A DNA stretch of 44,643 nucleotides. Source: Betaproteobacteria bacterium (lineage in GTDB: Bacteria; Pseudomonadota; Gammaproteobacteria; Burkholderiales; CAIKXV01). The translations under genes and the position numbers were made by a program. How positions within the stretch are numbered: position 1 is the first letter of the stretch; every line of letters begins with the position of its first letter. The notes under the pieces are model-generated. The model was not told the DNA's origin, did not search any database, and was given only the letters and a program-made list of their open reading frames with translations. This document shows positions 9,311 through 20,099 of the stretch, in pieces. The DNA lies in contig CANGXU010000012.1 of NCBI GenBank assembly GCA_947457885.1, positions 1 to 44,643 on the forward strand, written 5' to 3'.

Positions 9311-11418
9311 GCGCAGGCGCCGGACAGGCGATCGTCGGCATCGACATCGGCGGCACCTTCACCGACCTGGTGTGCGTGCTGCCCGACGGCACGCTGAAGC
9401 TCGCGAAGCTGCGCAGCACGCCGTCGAACCCGGCGCGCGCGGTGCTCGATGCGGTGGCGCACCTGCGCGACGCGTGGGGCGTGGACCCGGCGTCGATCGG
9501 ACGCTTCGTGCACGGCACGACGGTGGCGACCAACGCGGTCATCGAGCGCAAGGGCGCGCGCATCGGCTTCATCGCCAGCGAGGGCTTCCGCGACCTGCTG
9601 GAGATCGGCCGCGGCAACCGGCGCGAGATCTATGACACCGTGCTCAAGCCGCAGGCGCCGGTGTTCCTCGCCCCGCGCCACCTGCGGCGCGACGTGCCGG
9701 CCCGGCTCGATGCGCAGGGCCAGGTGGTACAGGCGCTCGACGAGACCGCGCTGCTCGCCGCGGTCGACGAACTGGTGGCACTGGAGGTGCGCGCGATCGC
9801 GATCGTGTTCCTGTTCTCCTTCCTCGATCCGTCGCAGGAGCGGCGGGCGCGCGAACTGATCCTCCGGAAGCATCCCCAGCTCGCCGTGTCGTTGTCGTCC
9901 GAGGTCGACCCGGCCTTCCGCGAGTACGAGCGCGCCTGCGTCACCGCCTTCGATGCCTACGTGAAGCCGGTGCTCGACCAGTACCTGTCGCAGATGGAAC
10001 AGGGACTCGCCGAGGCCGGTGTGCCGGCACGGCTGCAGATCATGCAGTCGCGCGGCGGGGTCAGTTCGGCCGGCGTCGCCCGCGCGCGCCCGGTACGGCT
10101 GTTCCTGTCCGGCCCGGCGGCTGGCGCGATCGGCGGTGCGATGACCGGCCGCGCGGTCGGCCGGCGCGACCTGATCTCGGTGGACATCGGCGGCACCAGC
10201 TGCGACATCGCACTGGCGGCCGACGGCGTACCGCTGTTGCGCTCCGAAGGCTCGATCGAAGGCCACCCGGTGCGGGTTGCGATGGTCGACGTGAACGCGA
10301 TCGGCGCCGGTGGTGGCAGCCTGGCCTGGCTCGACGGCGCCGGCACGCTGCGCGTAGGCCCGCACTCGGCCGGGGCCGACCCCGGCCCCGCCTGCTATGC
10401 GCGGGGCGGCACCGAACCCACGGTGACCGACGCCTCGCTTGCGCTGGGCTGGCTCGACCCGGCCAACTTCGCCGGCGGCACGGTCGCGCTCGATGTCGAC
10501 TGCGCCCGTGCCGCGATCGACGCGCGCATCGCGCAGCCGCTCAGGCTGGATGTCGAACGCGCGGCGCTGGGCATCCATCGCGTGGTCAACGCGCAGATGG
10601 CCGAAGGCATCCGGCTCGCCTCGATCCACCGCGGCATCGACCCGCGCGGATTCAGCCTGGTCGCGCTCGGCGGCGGTGGCGGGCTGCATGCCTGTGCCCT
10701 GGCCGAGGAACTCGATATCGCAGAGGTGCTGGTGCCCCGCCATCCCGGCGTACTGTCGGCGATCGGCCTGCTGGCGGCGCCGGTCGAGCACGAGGCGCTG
10801 GTGGCCTGCGCGCGCCCGATCGCCGGGGCCGATCCGACGGAAATCCTCGCGCGGCTGTCCGCGCTCGATGCCGACTGCGCGGCCGCGATGCGCGAGGAAG
10901 GCCATGCGCAGGCCTACGCGCACGACGCGGCCGACGCAGCGGGTCCGCGGATGACGATCCGCCACCTCGCCGACGTGTGCTTCATAGGCCAGTCGAGCTA
11001 CGTGTCGGTGCCGCTCGCCTCCGGCGATCCGTCGACCATGCTGCCTCGGCTCTACGAAGACTTCCTGCATGCGCATGAGCGCATCTACGGCCACAGCTCG
11101 CGTGAACCGGCACGCATCGTCAACCTGCGCAGCGTGCACGGGATCGAGGCGGGCTTCGTGCAAGAGGCTGGCGGCCTGCCTGTCGGCCGTTCCGACGAAG
11201 CAGGCGGCCAACCCGGCCGCACGCGCCGCATCCGCCTGCCCGGCACGCAGGCAGCGGTCGAGGCTCGCATCATCGACCGCACCAGACTCGCGCCTGGCGA
11301 ACGTTTCACCGGGCCGGCACTGATCGAGCAGATCGACACCACCACGCTGGTGCCCATCGGCTGGACGGGCGAGGTCGCGCCGAGCGGCGAACTGATCCTC
11401 CGGAGGCAGGCGACATGA
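9307..11418 (+). CDS. hyuA: Hydantoinase/oxoprolinase family subunit A
   Basis: ATP-dependent ring-opening amidase subunit of the N-methylhydantoinase/5-oxoprolinase family. 703 residues, typical. The ASKHA phosphate motif GIDIGGTFTD sits at residues 10-19, the HGTTVATNAV segment follows, SGPAAGAIGG and a second VDIGGTSCDI occupy the central domain, and the C-terminal oxoprolinase beta domain is complete. It overlaps the upstream amidohydrolase and downstream hyuB by 4-nt ATGA junctions, so translation is probably coupled. Acetone carboxylase beta is a relative, but the HyuB partner and amidohydrolase argue for a ureide or lactam substrate. Confidence 0.94.
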   Translation: MSAGAGQAIVGIDIGGTFTDLVCVLPDGTLKLAKLRSTPSNPARAVLDAVAHLRDAWGVDPASIGRFVHGTTVATNAVIERKGARIGFIASEGFRDLLEIGRGNRREIYDTVLKPQAPVFLAPRHLRRDVPARLDAQGQVVQALDETALLAAVDELVALEVRAIAIVFLFSFLDPSQERRARELILRKHPQLAVSLSSEVDPAFREYERACVTAFDAYVKPVLDQYLSQMEQGLAEAGVPARLQIMQSRGGVSSAGVARARPVRLFLSGPAAGAIGGAMTGRAVGRRDLISVDIGGTSCDIALAADGVPLLRSEGSIEGHPVRVAMVDVNAIGAGGGSLAWLDGAGTLRVGPHSAGADPGPACYARGGTEPTVTDASLALGWLDPANFAGGTVALDVDCARAAIDARIAQPLRLDVERAALGIHRVVNAQMAEGIRLASIHRGIDPRGFSLVALGGGGGLHACALAEELDIAEVLVPRHPGVLSAIGLLAAPVEHEALVACARPIAGADPTEILARLSALDADCAAAMREEGHAQAYAHDAADAAGPRMTIRHLADVCFIGQSSYVSVPLASGDPSTMLPRLYEDFLHAHERIYGHSSREPARIVNLRSVHGIEAGFVQEAGGLPVGRSDEAGGQPGRTRRIRLPGTQAAVEARIIDRTRLAPGERFTGPALIEQIDTTTLVPIGWTGEVAPSGELILRRQAT

Positions 11419-13112
11419 AGCCGGTCACCGACCCCGTGCTGCTGGAAGTGATCCGCTACCGGCTCGAGAGCATCGTCGAGGAGATGCAGTGGAGCCTGAT
11501 CCGCGGCTCGTTCTCGCCGGTGGTGAAGGAGGCACTCGACGCCTCGTGCAGCCTGTTCGACGCGGACGGCACGGTGATCGCGCAATCGCGATCGAACCCC
11601 AGCCACCTCGGCTCGCTGGTGTTCTCGGTGCGCAGCATCCTCGCGCAGTACCCGGTGACGGCGATGGAAGACGGCGACGTCTACATCATGAACGACCCCT
11701 ACCTCGGCGGCACCCACCTGCCCGACATCGCGCTGGTGATGCCGCTGGTGGTCGACGGGTACGTGGTCGCGATGAGCGCCTCGATGGCGCACCAGGTCGA
11801 TGTCGGCGGCATCATGGCCGGGTCGGTGCCCACGCATGCGACCGAGATCTTCCATGAAGGCCTGCGCCTGCCGGCGCTGCGCCTGGCGCATCGTGGCGTG
11901 ATCGACGACGGCCTGTTACGCCTGATCCGGCAGAACGTACGGCTGCCCGACACGCTGCAGGGCGACCTCAACGCCCAGCTCGCCGCCGGCAAGATCGCGC
12001 TGCGCCGGCTGGCCGAGACCGGTGTGCGCTACGGCTGGCCGCAGCTCACCGGGCTGTTCGCCGAACTGCTCGACCGCTCGGAGGCGATGACCCGCCAGGC
12101 GCTGGCTGCACTGCCTGCCGGCACCTACCACTATGTCGACTTCCTCGACAACGACGGCATCGACCTTGACCGGCGCATCCGCATCGAAGTCGCGGTGACC
12201 CTCGACGGCAAGGGCAATGTCGCGTTCGATTTCGAAGGCACCAGCCCGCAGGTACGCGGCCCGCTCAACATCGTGCCCTCGGGCGTGCACTCGGCCGCGT
12301 TCTACGGCGTGCGCGCGATCACCGACCCGGCGATCCCGACCAATGGCGGCTGCTTCCGTCCGGTCACGGTGAAGCTGCCACCGCGCAGCCTGGTGAACCC
12401 GGACGCCCCGGCACCGGTGAACGGCCGCACGCCGGTGATGAAGCGGATCGCCTCCTGCATCGTCGGCGCGCTGGCGCAGGTGCTGCCGGAGCGCTTCCCC
12501 GCGGCATCGGCCGCATCGGTCCTGGTGCTCGCGTTCGGCGGCGAATGGCCGCGCGAGCCCGGCAGCGCGGACGCCACCGCTGCCGGAGCGCCCCCACCGC
12601 CAGGGCGCCGCTTCGTGGTCACCGACCTGATCAACGGCGGCAGCGGCGCGGCGCTCGGGCACGATGGCATCGACGGCATCGCGACCGACATGACCAACGG
12701 CATGAGCCTCGCCGCCGAGGTGCTGGAACTCGAAGCACCGATCCGCCTGCTGCGCTGCGCGATCCGTCCGGACTCCGGCGGCGTCGGTCGCTTCCGCGGT
12801 GGCTGCGGCCTCGAGCGCGAATACCTGGTGCTGCACGGCCCGGTATCCATCTCGCACCGGGGCGAACGCCACTATGCGCAGGCCCCCGGCCTGGCCGGCG
12901 GAGGCGATGGCGCACTGGCGACCTCCGAGATCCTGCGCGCAGATGGCCGGATCGAAACCGTGCCTTCCAAGGGCATGCTCGTGCTGCAGGCGGGAGACCG
13001 GCTGCGCGTGTTCACCCCCGGGGGCGGCGGCTACGGCCCTCCAGGCGAGCGCAGCGCCGAGGCGATGGCCGAAGACCTGCTCAGCGGCAAGGTCGGCGCC
13101 AGTACCCGCTGA
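11415..13112 (+). CDS. hyuB: Hydantoinase/oxoprolinase family subunit B
   Basis: Partner of HyuA in the ATP-dependent hydantoinase complex. 565 residues. Family landmarks: the N-terminal DPVLLEVIRYRLESIVEEM, NDPYLGGTHLPDI near residue 95, the FDFEGTSPQVRGPLN segment, and a glycine-rich C-terminus (GGGGYGPPGER). The start overlaps the hyuA stop (ATGA). It ends the operon, 50 bp before a convergent BKACE gene. An inserted Ala/Pro/Gly-rich stretch near residue 385-400 is probably a surface loop. Confidence 0.94.
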   Translation: MKPVTDPVLLEVIRYRLESIVEEMQWSLIRGSFSPVVKEALDASCSLFDADGTVIAQSRSNPSHLGSLVFSVRSILAQYPVTAMEDGDVYIMNDPYLGGTHLPDIALVMPLVVDGYVVAMSASMAHQVDVGGIMAGSVPTHATEIFHEGLRLPALRLAHRGVIDDGLLRLIRQNVRLPDTLQGDLNAQLAAGKIALRRLAETGVRYGWPQLTGLFAELLDRSEAMTRQALAALPAGTYHYVDFLDNDGIDLDRRIRIEVAVTLDGKGNVAFDFEGTSPQVRGPLNIVPSGVHSAAFYGVRAITDPAIPTNGGCFRPVTVKLPPRSLVNPDAPAPVNGRTPVMKRIASCIVGALAQVLPERFPAASAASVLVLAFGGEWPREPGSADATAAGAPPPPGRRFVVTDLINGGSGAALGHDGIDGIATDMTNGMSLAAEVLELEAPIRLLRCAIRPDSGGVGRFRGGCGLEREYLVLHGPVSISHRGERHYAQAPGLAGGGDGALATSEILRADGRIETVPSKGMLVLQAGDRLRVFTPGGGGYGPPGERSAEAMAEDLLSGKVGASTR

Positions 13113-13162
13113 ACGTGCCGGGCTCGCCACGCGGCAACGCCGTGGCGCACGGCCCGGCAGGA

Positions 13163-13969
13163 TCAGCCGCGGGCAGCCCGGAACATCGCCCGCACCTCGG
13201 CCGCAGTCGCCGTCTCTCGCCCCTGGGCGCGGGCGATGGCGGCTACGCGTTTCACCAGTTCGACATTGCCCACGGCGGGCGCGCCCGGCGCCGGTACCAC
13301 GTCTTCGAGGCCGGCGCGCAGGTGCCCGCCCATACCCACGGCGACGGCTGCGACCTCGGCGGCGAATGCACCGCCTTTCGCACACCACCACAGCGCGCCC
13401 GCCGGTGCCGTGGCGGCGAACGATCGCAGCCGTGCTTCCGCGTCCTCGCGCGTGGCGGGTTCGCCGAGGATGAAGCCCAGGCACAGCGGATCGGCAAACA
13501 CGCCGTCGCGATGCATCGCCCCGACCGCCTCGAACATCCCCACCGTTGACCCGTCGACGCTCGGCACCACCCCGCGCAGCTTCATCGCGGCCGCCATCTG
13601 GTGCACCTCTTCCGGCTGCGTCGCGACGTTGCGCATCGGCAGTGAAGCCATCTCGGGCTCGAGCACCAGCGGCCTGAGGGCCTCGTCGACGGTGAAGCCC
13701 TTCGCGCCGATCGACAGCTGGATCACTACGTCGGTGCGCTCGCGGATGCGTTCGATGATCTCGCGATAGACCTCCGGATCCTGGGTCGACCGGCCATCCG
13801 GGCCGCGTGCATGCAGGTGCGCGACCGATGCGCCTGCCTCGACGCAGGCGGCGACGTCTTCGGCGATCTCGCGCGGCGACAGCGGGATCGCGGGATGATC
13901 TGCCTTCATGTAGCGCGACCCGGTAGGTGCAACCATCACGACGGTCTTCGCACTGCCCTTTCCTTGCAC
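13163..13969 (-). CDS. Beta-keto acid cleavage enzyme (BKACE, DUF849)
   Basis: Zn-dependent enzyme that condenses a beta-keto acid with acetyl-CoA to give acetoacetate and a new CoA ester, as Kce does in lysine fermentation. Start chosen at GTG 13969 because GAGGAGA lies about 7 nt upstream; this gives 268 residues and leaves the family N-terminus (KTVVMVAPTGS) intact. The metal-binding pair HLH is at His51 and His53 and the GLED motif occurs near residue 225. The gene is convergent with hyuB and divergent from binding protein 3. The substrate is unknown; BKACE subfamilies differ widely. Confidence 0.9.
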   Translation of the reverse strand: MQGKGSAKTVVMVAPTGSRYMKADHPAIPLSPREIAEDVAACVEAGASVAHLHARGPDGRSTQDPEVYREIIERIRERTDVVIQLSIGAKGFTVDEALRPLVLEPEMASLPMRNVATQPEEVHQMAAAMKLRGVVPSVDGSTVGMFEAVGAMHRDGVFADPLCLGFILGEPATREDAEARLRSFAATAPAGALWWCAKGGAFAAEVAAVAVGMGGHLRAGLEDVVPAPGAPAVGNVELVKRVAAIARAQGRETATAAEVRAMFRAARG

Positions 13970-14051
13970 GCTCGGTCTCCTCGTTCGTGGCTGCGGCCCA
14001 CGTTTGCTAAGATTGTACGCCCGGCCAGAGAGCCGGCTGGAGGAGTGATCG

Positions 14052-15029
14052 ATGAAACACATGGCGCCGGACATCGGCATCGGCTTTGCCGCCCTGGCGA
14101 TCGGCGCATGGCCTGCGACGGCACAGGCACAGGCATGGCCGGCCAAGCCGCTGCGCATCGTGGTGCCGTTCGCCCCCGGGGGTTCCACCGACATCGTCGC
14201 GCGCGCACTGGGAGCACGCGCCGCCGAGGGCCTGGGCCAGGCGGTGGCGATAGAGAACCGCGCGGGCGCGGGCGGGAACATCGGGGCCGAGGTCGCGGCA
14301 CGCGCCGCACCGGATGGATACACGCTGTTCATGGGGCATGTCGGCACGCTCGCGATCAATCCTGCGCTCTATCGCAAGCTCCCCTACGATCCGATCCGCG
14401 ATTTCGCCCCGATCACGCTGGCCATCGCGAGCCCGCTGATGCTGGTGGTACATCCTTCGCTTCCGGCCAAGGGCCTGAAGGACGTGCTCGCGCTCGCGCG
14501 GTCGCGTCCGGGCCAGCTGACCTACTCCTCGGCCGGCAGCGGCAGCGCGTCGCACCTCGCCGGCGCGCTGCTCGACAGCCTCGGCAAGGTCGAGGTCCTG
14601 CATGTCCCCTACAAGGGCACCGGGCCGGCGACGATGGCAGTGGTCGGCGGCGAAGTGTCGATGATGTTCAGCGGCCAGGGTACGTCATGGCCGCTGGTCA
14701 ACTCGGGCAAGCTGCGGGCGATCGCGCACACCGGTTCGAAACCGATCCCGAACGCGCCGAAGCTCGCCTCGATGAACGAGAGCCTGCCGGGCTACGAAGT
14801 GATCAACTGGCATGGCGTGCTCGCCCCGGCCGGCACGCCGGGCGAGATCATCCGCCGCCTGAATGCCGAGTTCGTCAAGGCACTCGGGTCGCCCGAGGTT
14901 CGCTCGCGCCTGACCGAAGACGGCTTCCAGGTGGTCGGCAACACGCCGGACGAGTTCGCGCGCTTCATCGCGTCCGAGAAGGACAAGTGGGCGAAGGTGA
15001 TCGCCGGCGCGAAGATTCCGCAGGAATGA
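14052..15029 (+). CDS. Bug/TctC-type periplasmic binding protein 3 (hydratase operon)
   Basis: 325 residues with a short signal peptide ending ATAQA-QAW (about residue 28). AGGAG lies 6 nt before the ATG, which fixes the start. Motifs: KPLRIVVPFAPGGSTD, ENRAGAGGN, VPYKGTGPAT. It precedes the LeuC/LeuD-like genes by 46 bp in the same direction, so it is likely the receptor for the hydroxy-acid that pair processes. It is divergent from the BKACE gene, with about 80 bp between them for both promoters. Confidence 0.93.
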   Translation: MKHMAPDIGIGFAALAIGAWPATAQAQAWPAKPLRIVVPFAPGGSTDIVARALGARAAEGLGQAVAIENRAGAGGNIGAEVAARAAPDGYTLFMGHVGTLAINPALYRKLPYDPIRDFAPITLAIASPLMLVVHPSLPAKGLKDVLALARSRPGQLTYSSAGSGSASHLAGALLDSLGKVEVLHVPYKGTGPATMAVVGGEVSMMFSGQGTSWPLVNSGKLRAIAHTGSKPIPNAPKLASMNESLPGYEVINWHGVLAPAGTPGEIIRRLNAEFVKALGSPEVRSRLTEDGFQVVGNTPDEFARFIASEKDKWAKVIAGAKIPQE

Positions 15030-15075
15030 ACACTGGCGGCATCGCGGCCACCTGCATCCAGGAGCGCGCACACCC

Positions 15076-16355
15076 GTGGGCATGACGGCAGTCGAGAAGG
15101 TCCTCGCGCAGGCGAGCGGCGCCACCACCGTGGAACCGTGGGATGTCGTCTATCCGCAGCCCGCGCTGGTCTTCGTGCACGACGGCCATGTCGAGGGCGC
15201 GCGACGCGAACTCGACGCGCTGGGCATCGACCGGATCACGCATCCGGAACGCGTCGTCTTCGCCACCGACCACGAGGTGCTATACCTGAGCCCGCGCGCG
15301 GCGGCGCGCGGCACGGCGATCCGCAGGACCGCGCGCGACTGGCAGGTCGGGCGCTTCTACGATGTCGGCCAGGGCGGCCACGGCCACATCTTCCCGATGG
15401 AAGACGGCCTGGTGACCCCCGGCATGTTCGTGTTCGCGAGCGACATGCACTGCTCGAACTTCGGCGCGATCGGCGCGGTGCCGGTACGCGCCGGCCCCGA
15501 GGTGGTGAGCGTGCTGGCCATGGGTACCCTCTGGACGACGGTGCCGCCATCGGTGAAGGTGACGCTGACCGGTCGCCTGCAGCACGGAGTGTCCTGCCGC
15601 GACGTCGGCTTCCGCATCACGCACGCGCTGCTCAACGGGCCGGATGCGATCGACATCGACTACCGCTATCTGGAACTGGCCGGCGACGCGCTCGACGCGC
15701 TCGACGTGCACGAGCGCGTCGCCCTGTGCAACACGCCGACCGAGGCTGGCGTGGCCGGCGTGTTCGTGCCGCCGTCGGAGCATGTGCTCGACTGGTGCCG
15801 TCAGCGCATCCGGGCACCGTTCGAGCCGGTGTTCAGCGACCCCGATGCACGCTTCGAGGCCACGTTCACGTTCGACCTCTCCACCCTCGGCCCGCAGGTG
15901 GCGCTGCCGGGCAGCCCCTCCAATGCAGCCGACATCGCCCAGGTGGCCGGCGTGCCGGTCCAGCATGCCTACATCGGGGCGTGCGGCTCGGGCATGTATG
16001 AAGACTTCGCGGTCGCCGCCGGCATCCTCAAGGGGCGGCGGGTGGCCTCGGGCACGCGCCTGTTCATTGTGCCGGGCACCGTCCAGTGCGCACGGAAGAT
16101 GTCCGAGCAGGGACTCACCGACGTGTTCATCGAAGCCGGGGCCCTGGTGCTGCCTGCCGGCTGCGGACCCTGCGCGGGCGGCAACATGGGGTTGATGGAT
16201 GCCGGCGAGGTGTCGATCTCGACTGCCGCGACCAATCATGCCGGCCGCATGGGGCCGAAGGATTCGAAGTGCTACCTCGGCAGTCCGGCCACGGTCGCCG
16301 CCTCGGCCGTCGCCGGCGCGATCGCCGACCCGCGCGACTACCTGCAGCCGGCGCG

Positions 16356-16359
<4 letters not shown>
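15076..16359 (+). CDS. Aconitase/isopropylmalate-dehydratase-type large subunit
   Basis: 4Fe-4S hydro-lyase subunit. The cluster cysteines Cys303, Cys363 and Cys366 have the same spacing (60 and 3) as in LeuC, in IGAC and AGCGPCAGG contexts. 427 residues against about 470 for LeuC. The usual DSHT active-site motif reads DMHC (Asp123-Cys126): Asp and His remain but Ser and Thr are replaced. GTG at 15076 has AGGAG about 10 nt upstream; an ATG at 15082 is possible. The stop overlaps the small-subunit start (ATGA). Probably a hydratase/dehydratase for a 2- or 3-hydroxy diacid other than isopropylmalate, such as dimethylmalate or citramalate; this is inference. Confidence 0.88.
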
Positions 16360-18447
<2,088 letters not shown>

Positions 18448-18456
18448 GGGATACGC

Positions 18457-19131
18457 TCAGGCTGACGACGGTGCCTTGCCCATCCGCGCCCGCATCACCT
18501 CGATGATCGCGGGCAGGATCGACAGGAATATGATCGCGAGGATCACCAGCGTCAGGTTTTGCTTGATCCAGGGAATGTTTCCGAACAGGAAACCGGCGTA
18601 GCTGAGCGAGGCCACCCAGAGCACACCACCGCTGACGTTGTACAGTGCAAAGCGCGAATACGGCATCTTCGCCACCCCGGCGATGAACGGCGCGTAGGTG
18701 CGCACGATCGGGATGAAGCGCGCGATGATGATCGTCTTGCCGCCATAACGGTCATAGAACGACTGGGTCTTCTGCAGGTACTCGGCCTTGAAGAAACGGT
18801 CGCCCCACCATGGCTCGCCGCGGAACACCTTCGGCCCGGCCCAGCGGCCGATGTGATAGTTGACCGCATCGCCCAGGATGGCAGCCACGATCAGCAGCAG
18901 CACCAGCAGGTGCACGTTCATTCCACCGGCCGCGGCGATGGCGCCAGCGACGAACAGCAGCGAATCGCCAGGCAGGAACGGCGTGACGACCAGCCCGGTC
19001 TCGCAGAAGACAATCAGGAACAGCACCGCGTAGATCCAGGCGCCGTAGTGCTCGACCACCCAGGCGAGATAGTCGTCCAGGTGCAGCAGGATGTCGAAGA
19101 CCTGCAGCCCGAGCGCGATCAGCGTGTCCAT
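18457..19131 (-). CDS. DedA family membrane protein
   Basis: Integral inner-membrane protein of the SNARE-associated/VTT group, implicated in lipid carrier flipping and envelope maintenance. Start at ATG 19131 gives 224 residues, the YqjA/YghB length; a longer reading exists but adds a Ser/Arg-rich non-family segment. Motifs: ETGLVVTPFLPGDSLLF, GDAVNYHIGRWAG with the PKVF segment, and ARFIPIVRTYAPFIAG with the conserved Arg residues. About five hydrophobic segments. It converges on purB (9-bp gap) and follows secF by 10 bp on the same strand. Confidence 0.92.
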   Translation of the reverse strand: MDTLIALGLQVFDILLHLDDYLAWVVEHYGAWIYAVLFLIVFCETGLVVTPFLPGDSLLFVAGAIAAAGGMNVHLLVLLLIVAAILGDAVNYHIGRWAGPKVFRGEPWWGDRFFKAEYLQKTQSFYDRYGGKTIIIARFIPIVRTYAPFIAGVAKMPYSRFALYNVSGGVLWVASLSYAGFLFGNIPWIKQNLTLVILAIIFLSILPAIIEVMRARMGKAPSSA

Positions 19132-19141
19132 CTCTGCGTGC

Positions 19142-20074
19142 TCAGACCTGCGCGTCCTGCTGCTGCTTCTCGGGCTTGATGAAGTCCTCGCGCGAGATGC
19201 CAAGCCACATGGTGACCGCGCTGGCGACGAAGATCGACGAATAGATACCGACCACGATACCGATGGTCAGGGCCAGCGCGAAGAAGTACAGCACGTCGCC
19301 GCCGAAGAAGAGCATCGCAAGCACCATCAGCATGGTCGAGCCGCCGGTGAGGATGGTGCGCGAGAGGGTCGCGGTGATGGCGTCGTCCATGATCTGGGGC
19401 ACCGTGGCGCGGCGCATCTTGCGGAAGTTCTCGCGGATGCGGTCGAACACCACCACCGTGTCGTTCACCGAATAGCCGAGCACCGCCAGCACCGCGGCCA
19501 GCGCGGTCAGGTCGAAGTTCCACTGGAAGATCGCGAACATGCCGAAGATGATCAGTACGTCGTGAGCGGTCGCCGTGATGGCCCCGACGGCGAATTTCCA
19601 CTCGAAGCGCACCGCGAGGTAACCCATGATGCCCAGCGTGACCACGATCAGCGCCAGCAGGCCGTCGTAGAGCAATTCACTGCCCACCTGCGGGCCGACG
19701 AACTCCACCCGCTTCATCTCGACCTTCGGCTCGCGCTCGCGCAGGGCCTTGAGCACCACCTCGGAGAGCTGTGCGCTGGTCACCTCGGGCTTGACCGGGA
19801 TGCGGATCAGCACGTCGCGTGCGGTGCCGAAGTTCTGCACGATCGCGTCCGACATGTTCACGGTCGCGAGCTTCTCGCGCACCGTATTCACCTCGATCGG
19901 CTCCGGGTAGGTGACCTCGATCACCGTGCCGCCGGTGAAGTCGATGCCGAGGTTCAGCCCGCGGAAGGCCAGGCCGGCGACGGCAATGAGCACCGCTATC
20001 ACCGATATGGAGAACCACGGCTTTGCGTTCGCCATGAACGGCAGCGCGCGGGTGACCTTGTAGACTTCGAACAT
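19142..20074 (-). CDS. secF: Protein translocase subunit SecF
   Basis: Membrane partner of SecD; SecDF-YajC uses the proton gradient to help complete Sec export. Start at ATG 20074 (AGGAACC just upstream) gives 310 residues. One N-terminal membrane segment, then GIDFTGGTVIEV, a periplasmic domain and five C-terminal membrane segments including GYSVNDTVVVFDRIRE and the DDAITATLSRTILT region. It follows secD by 25 bp. The C-terminal tail is Lys/Gln-rich. Confidence 0.96.
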   Translation of the reverse strand: MFEVYKVTRALPFMANAKPWFSISVIAVLIAVAGLAFRGLNLGIDFTGGTVIEVTYPEPIEVNTVREKLATVNMSDAIVQNFGTARDVLIRIPVKPEVTSAQLSEVVLKALREREPKVEMKRVEFVGPQVGSELLYDGLLALIVVTLGIMGYLAVRFEWKFAVGAITATAHDVLIIFGMFAIFQWNFDLTALAAVLAVLGYSVNDTVVVFDRIRENFRKMRRATVPQIMDDAITATLSRTILTGGSTMLMVLAMLFFGGDVLYFFALALTIGIVVGIYSSIFVASAVTMWLGISREDFIKPEKQQQDAQV

Positions 20075-20099
20075 GGTGGTTCCTGGTGTCCGTTCGAGA

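Noticed and set aside
8638..11211. 857-residue minus-strand frame over the amidohydrolase and hyuA
   Set aside because: No protein-like motifs; it mirrors the codon pattern of genes with clear catalytic residues on the plus strand.
11916..13484. 522-residue minus-strand frame over hyuB
   Set aside because: Shadow; it also runs across the hyuB/BKACE boundary without any domain.
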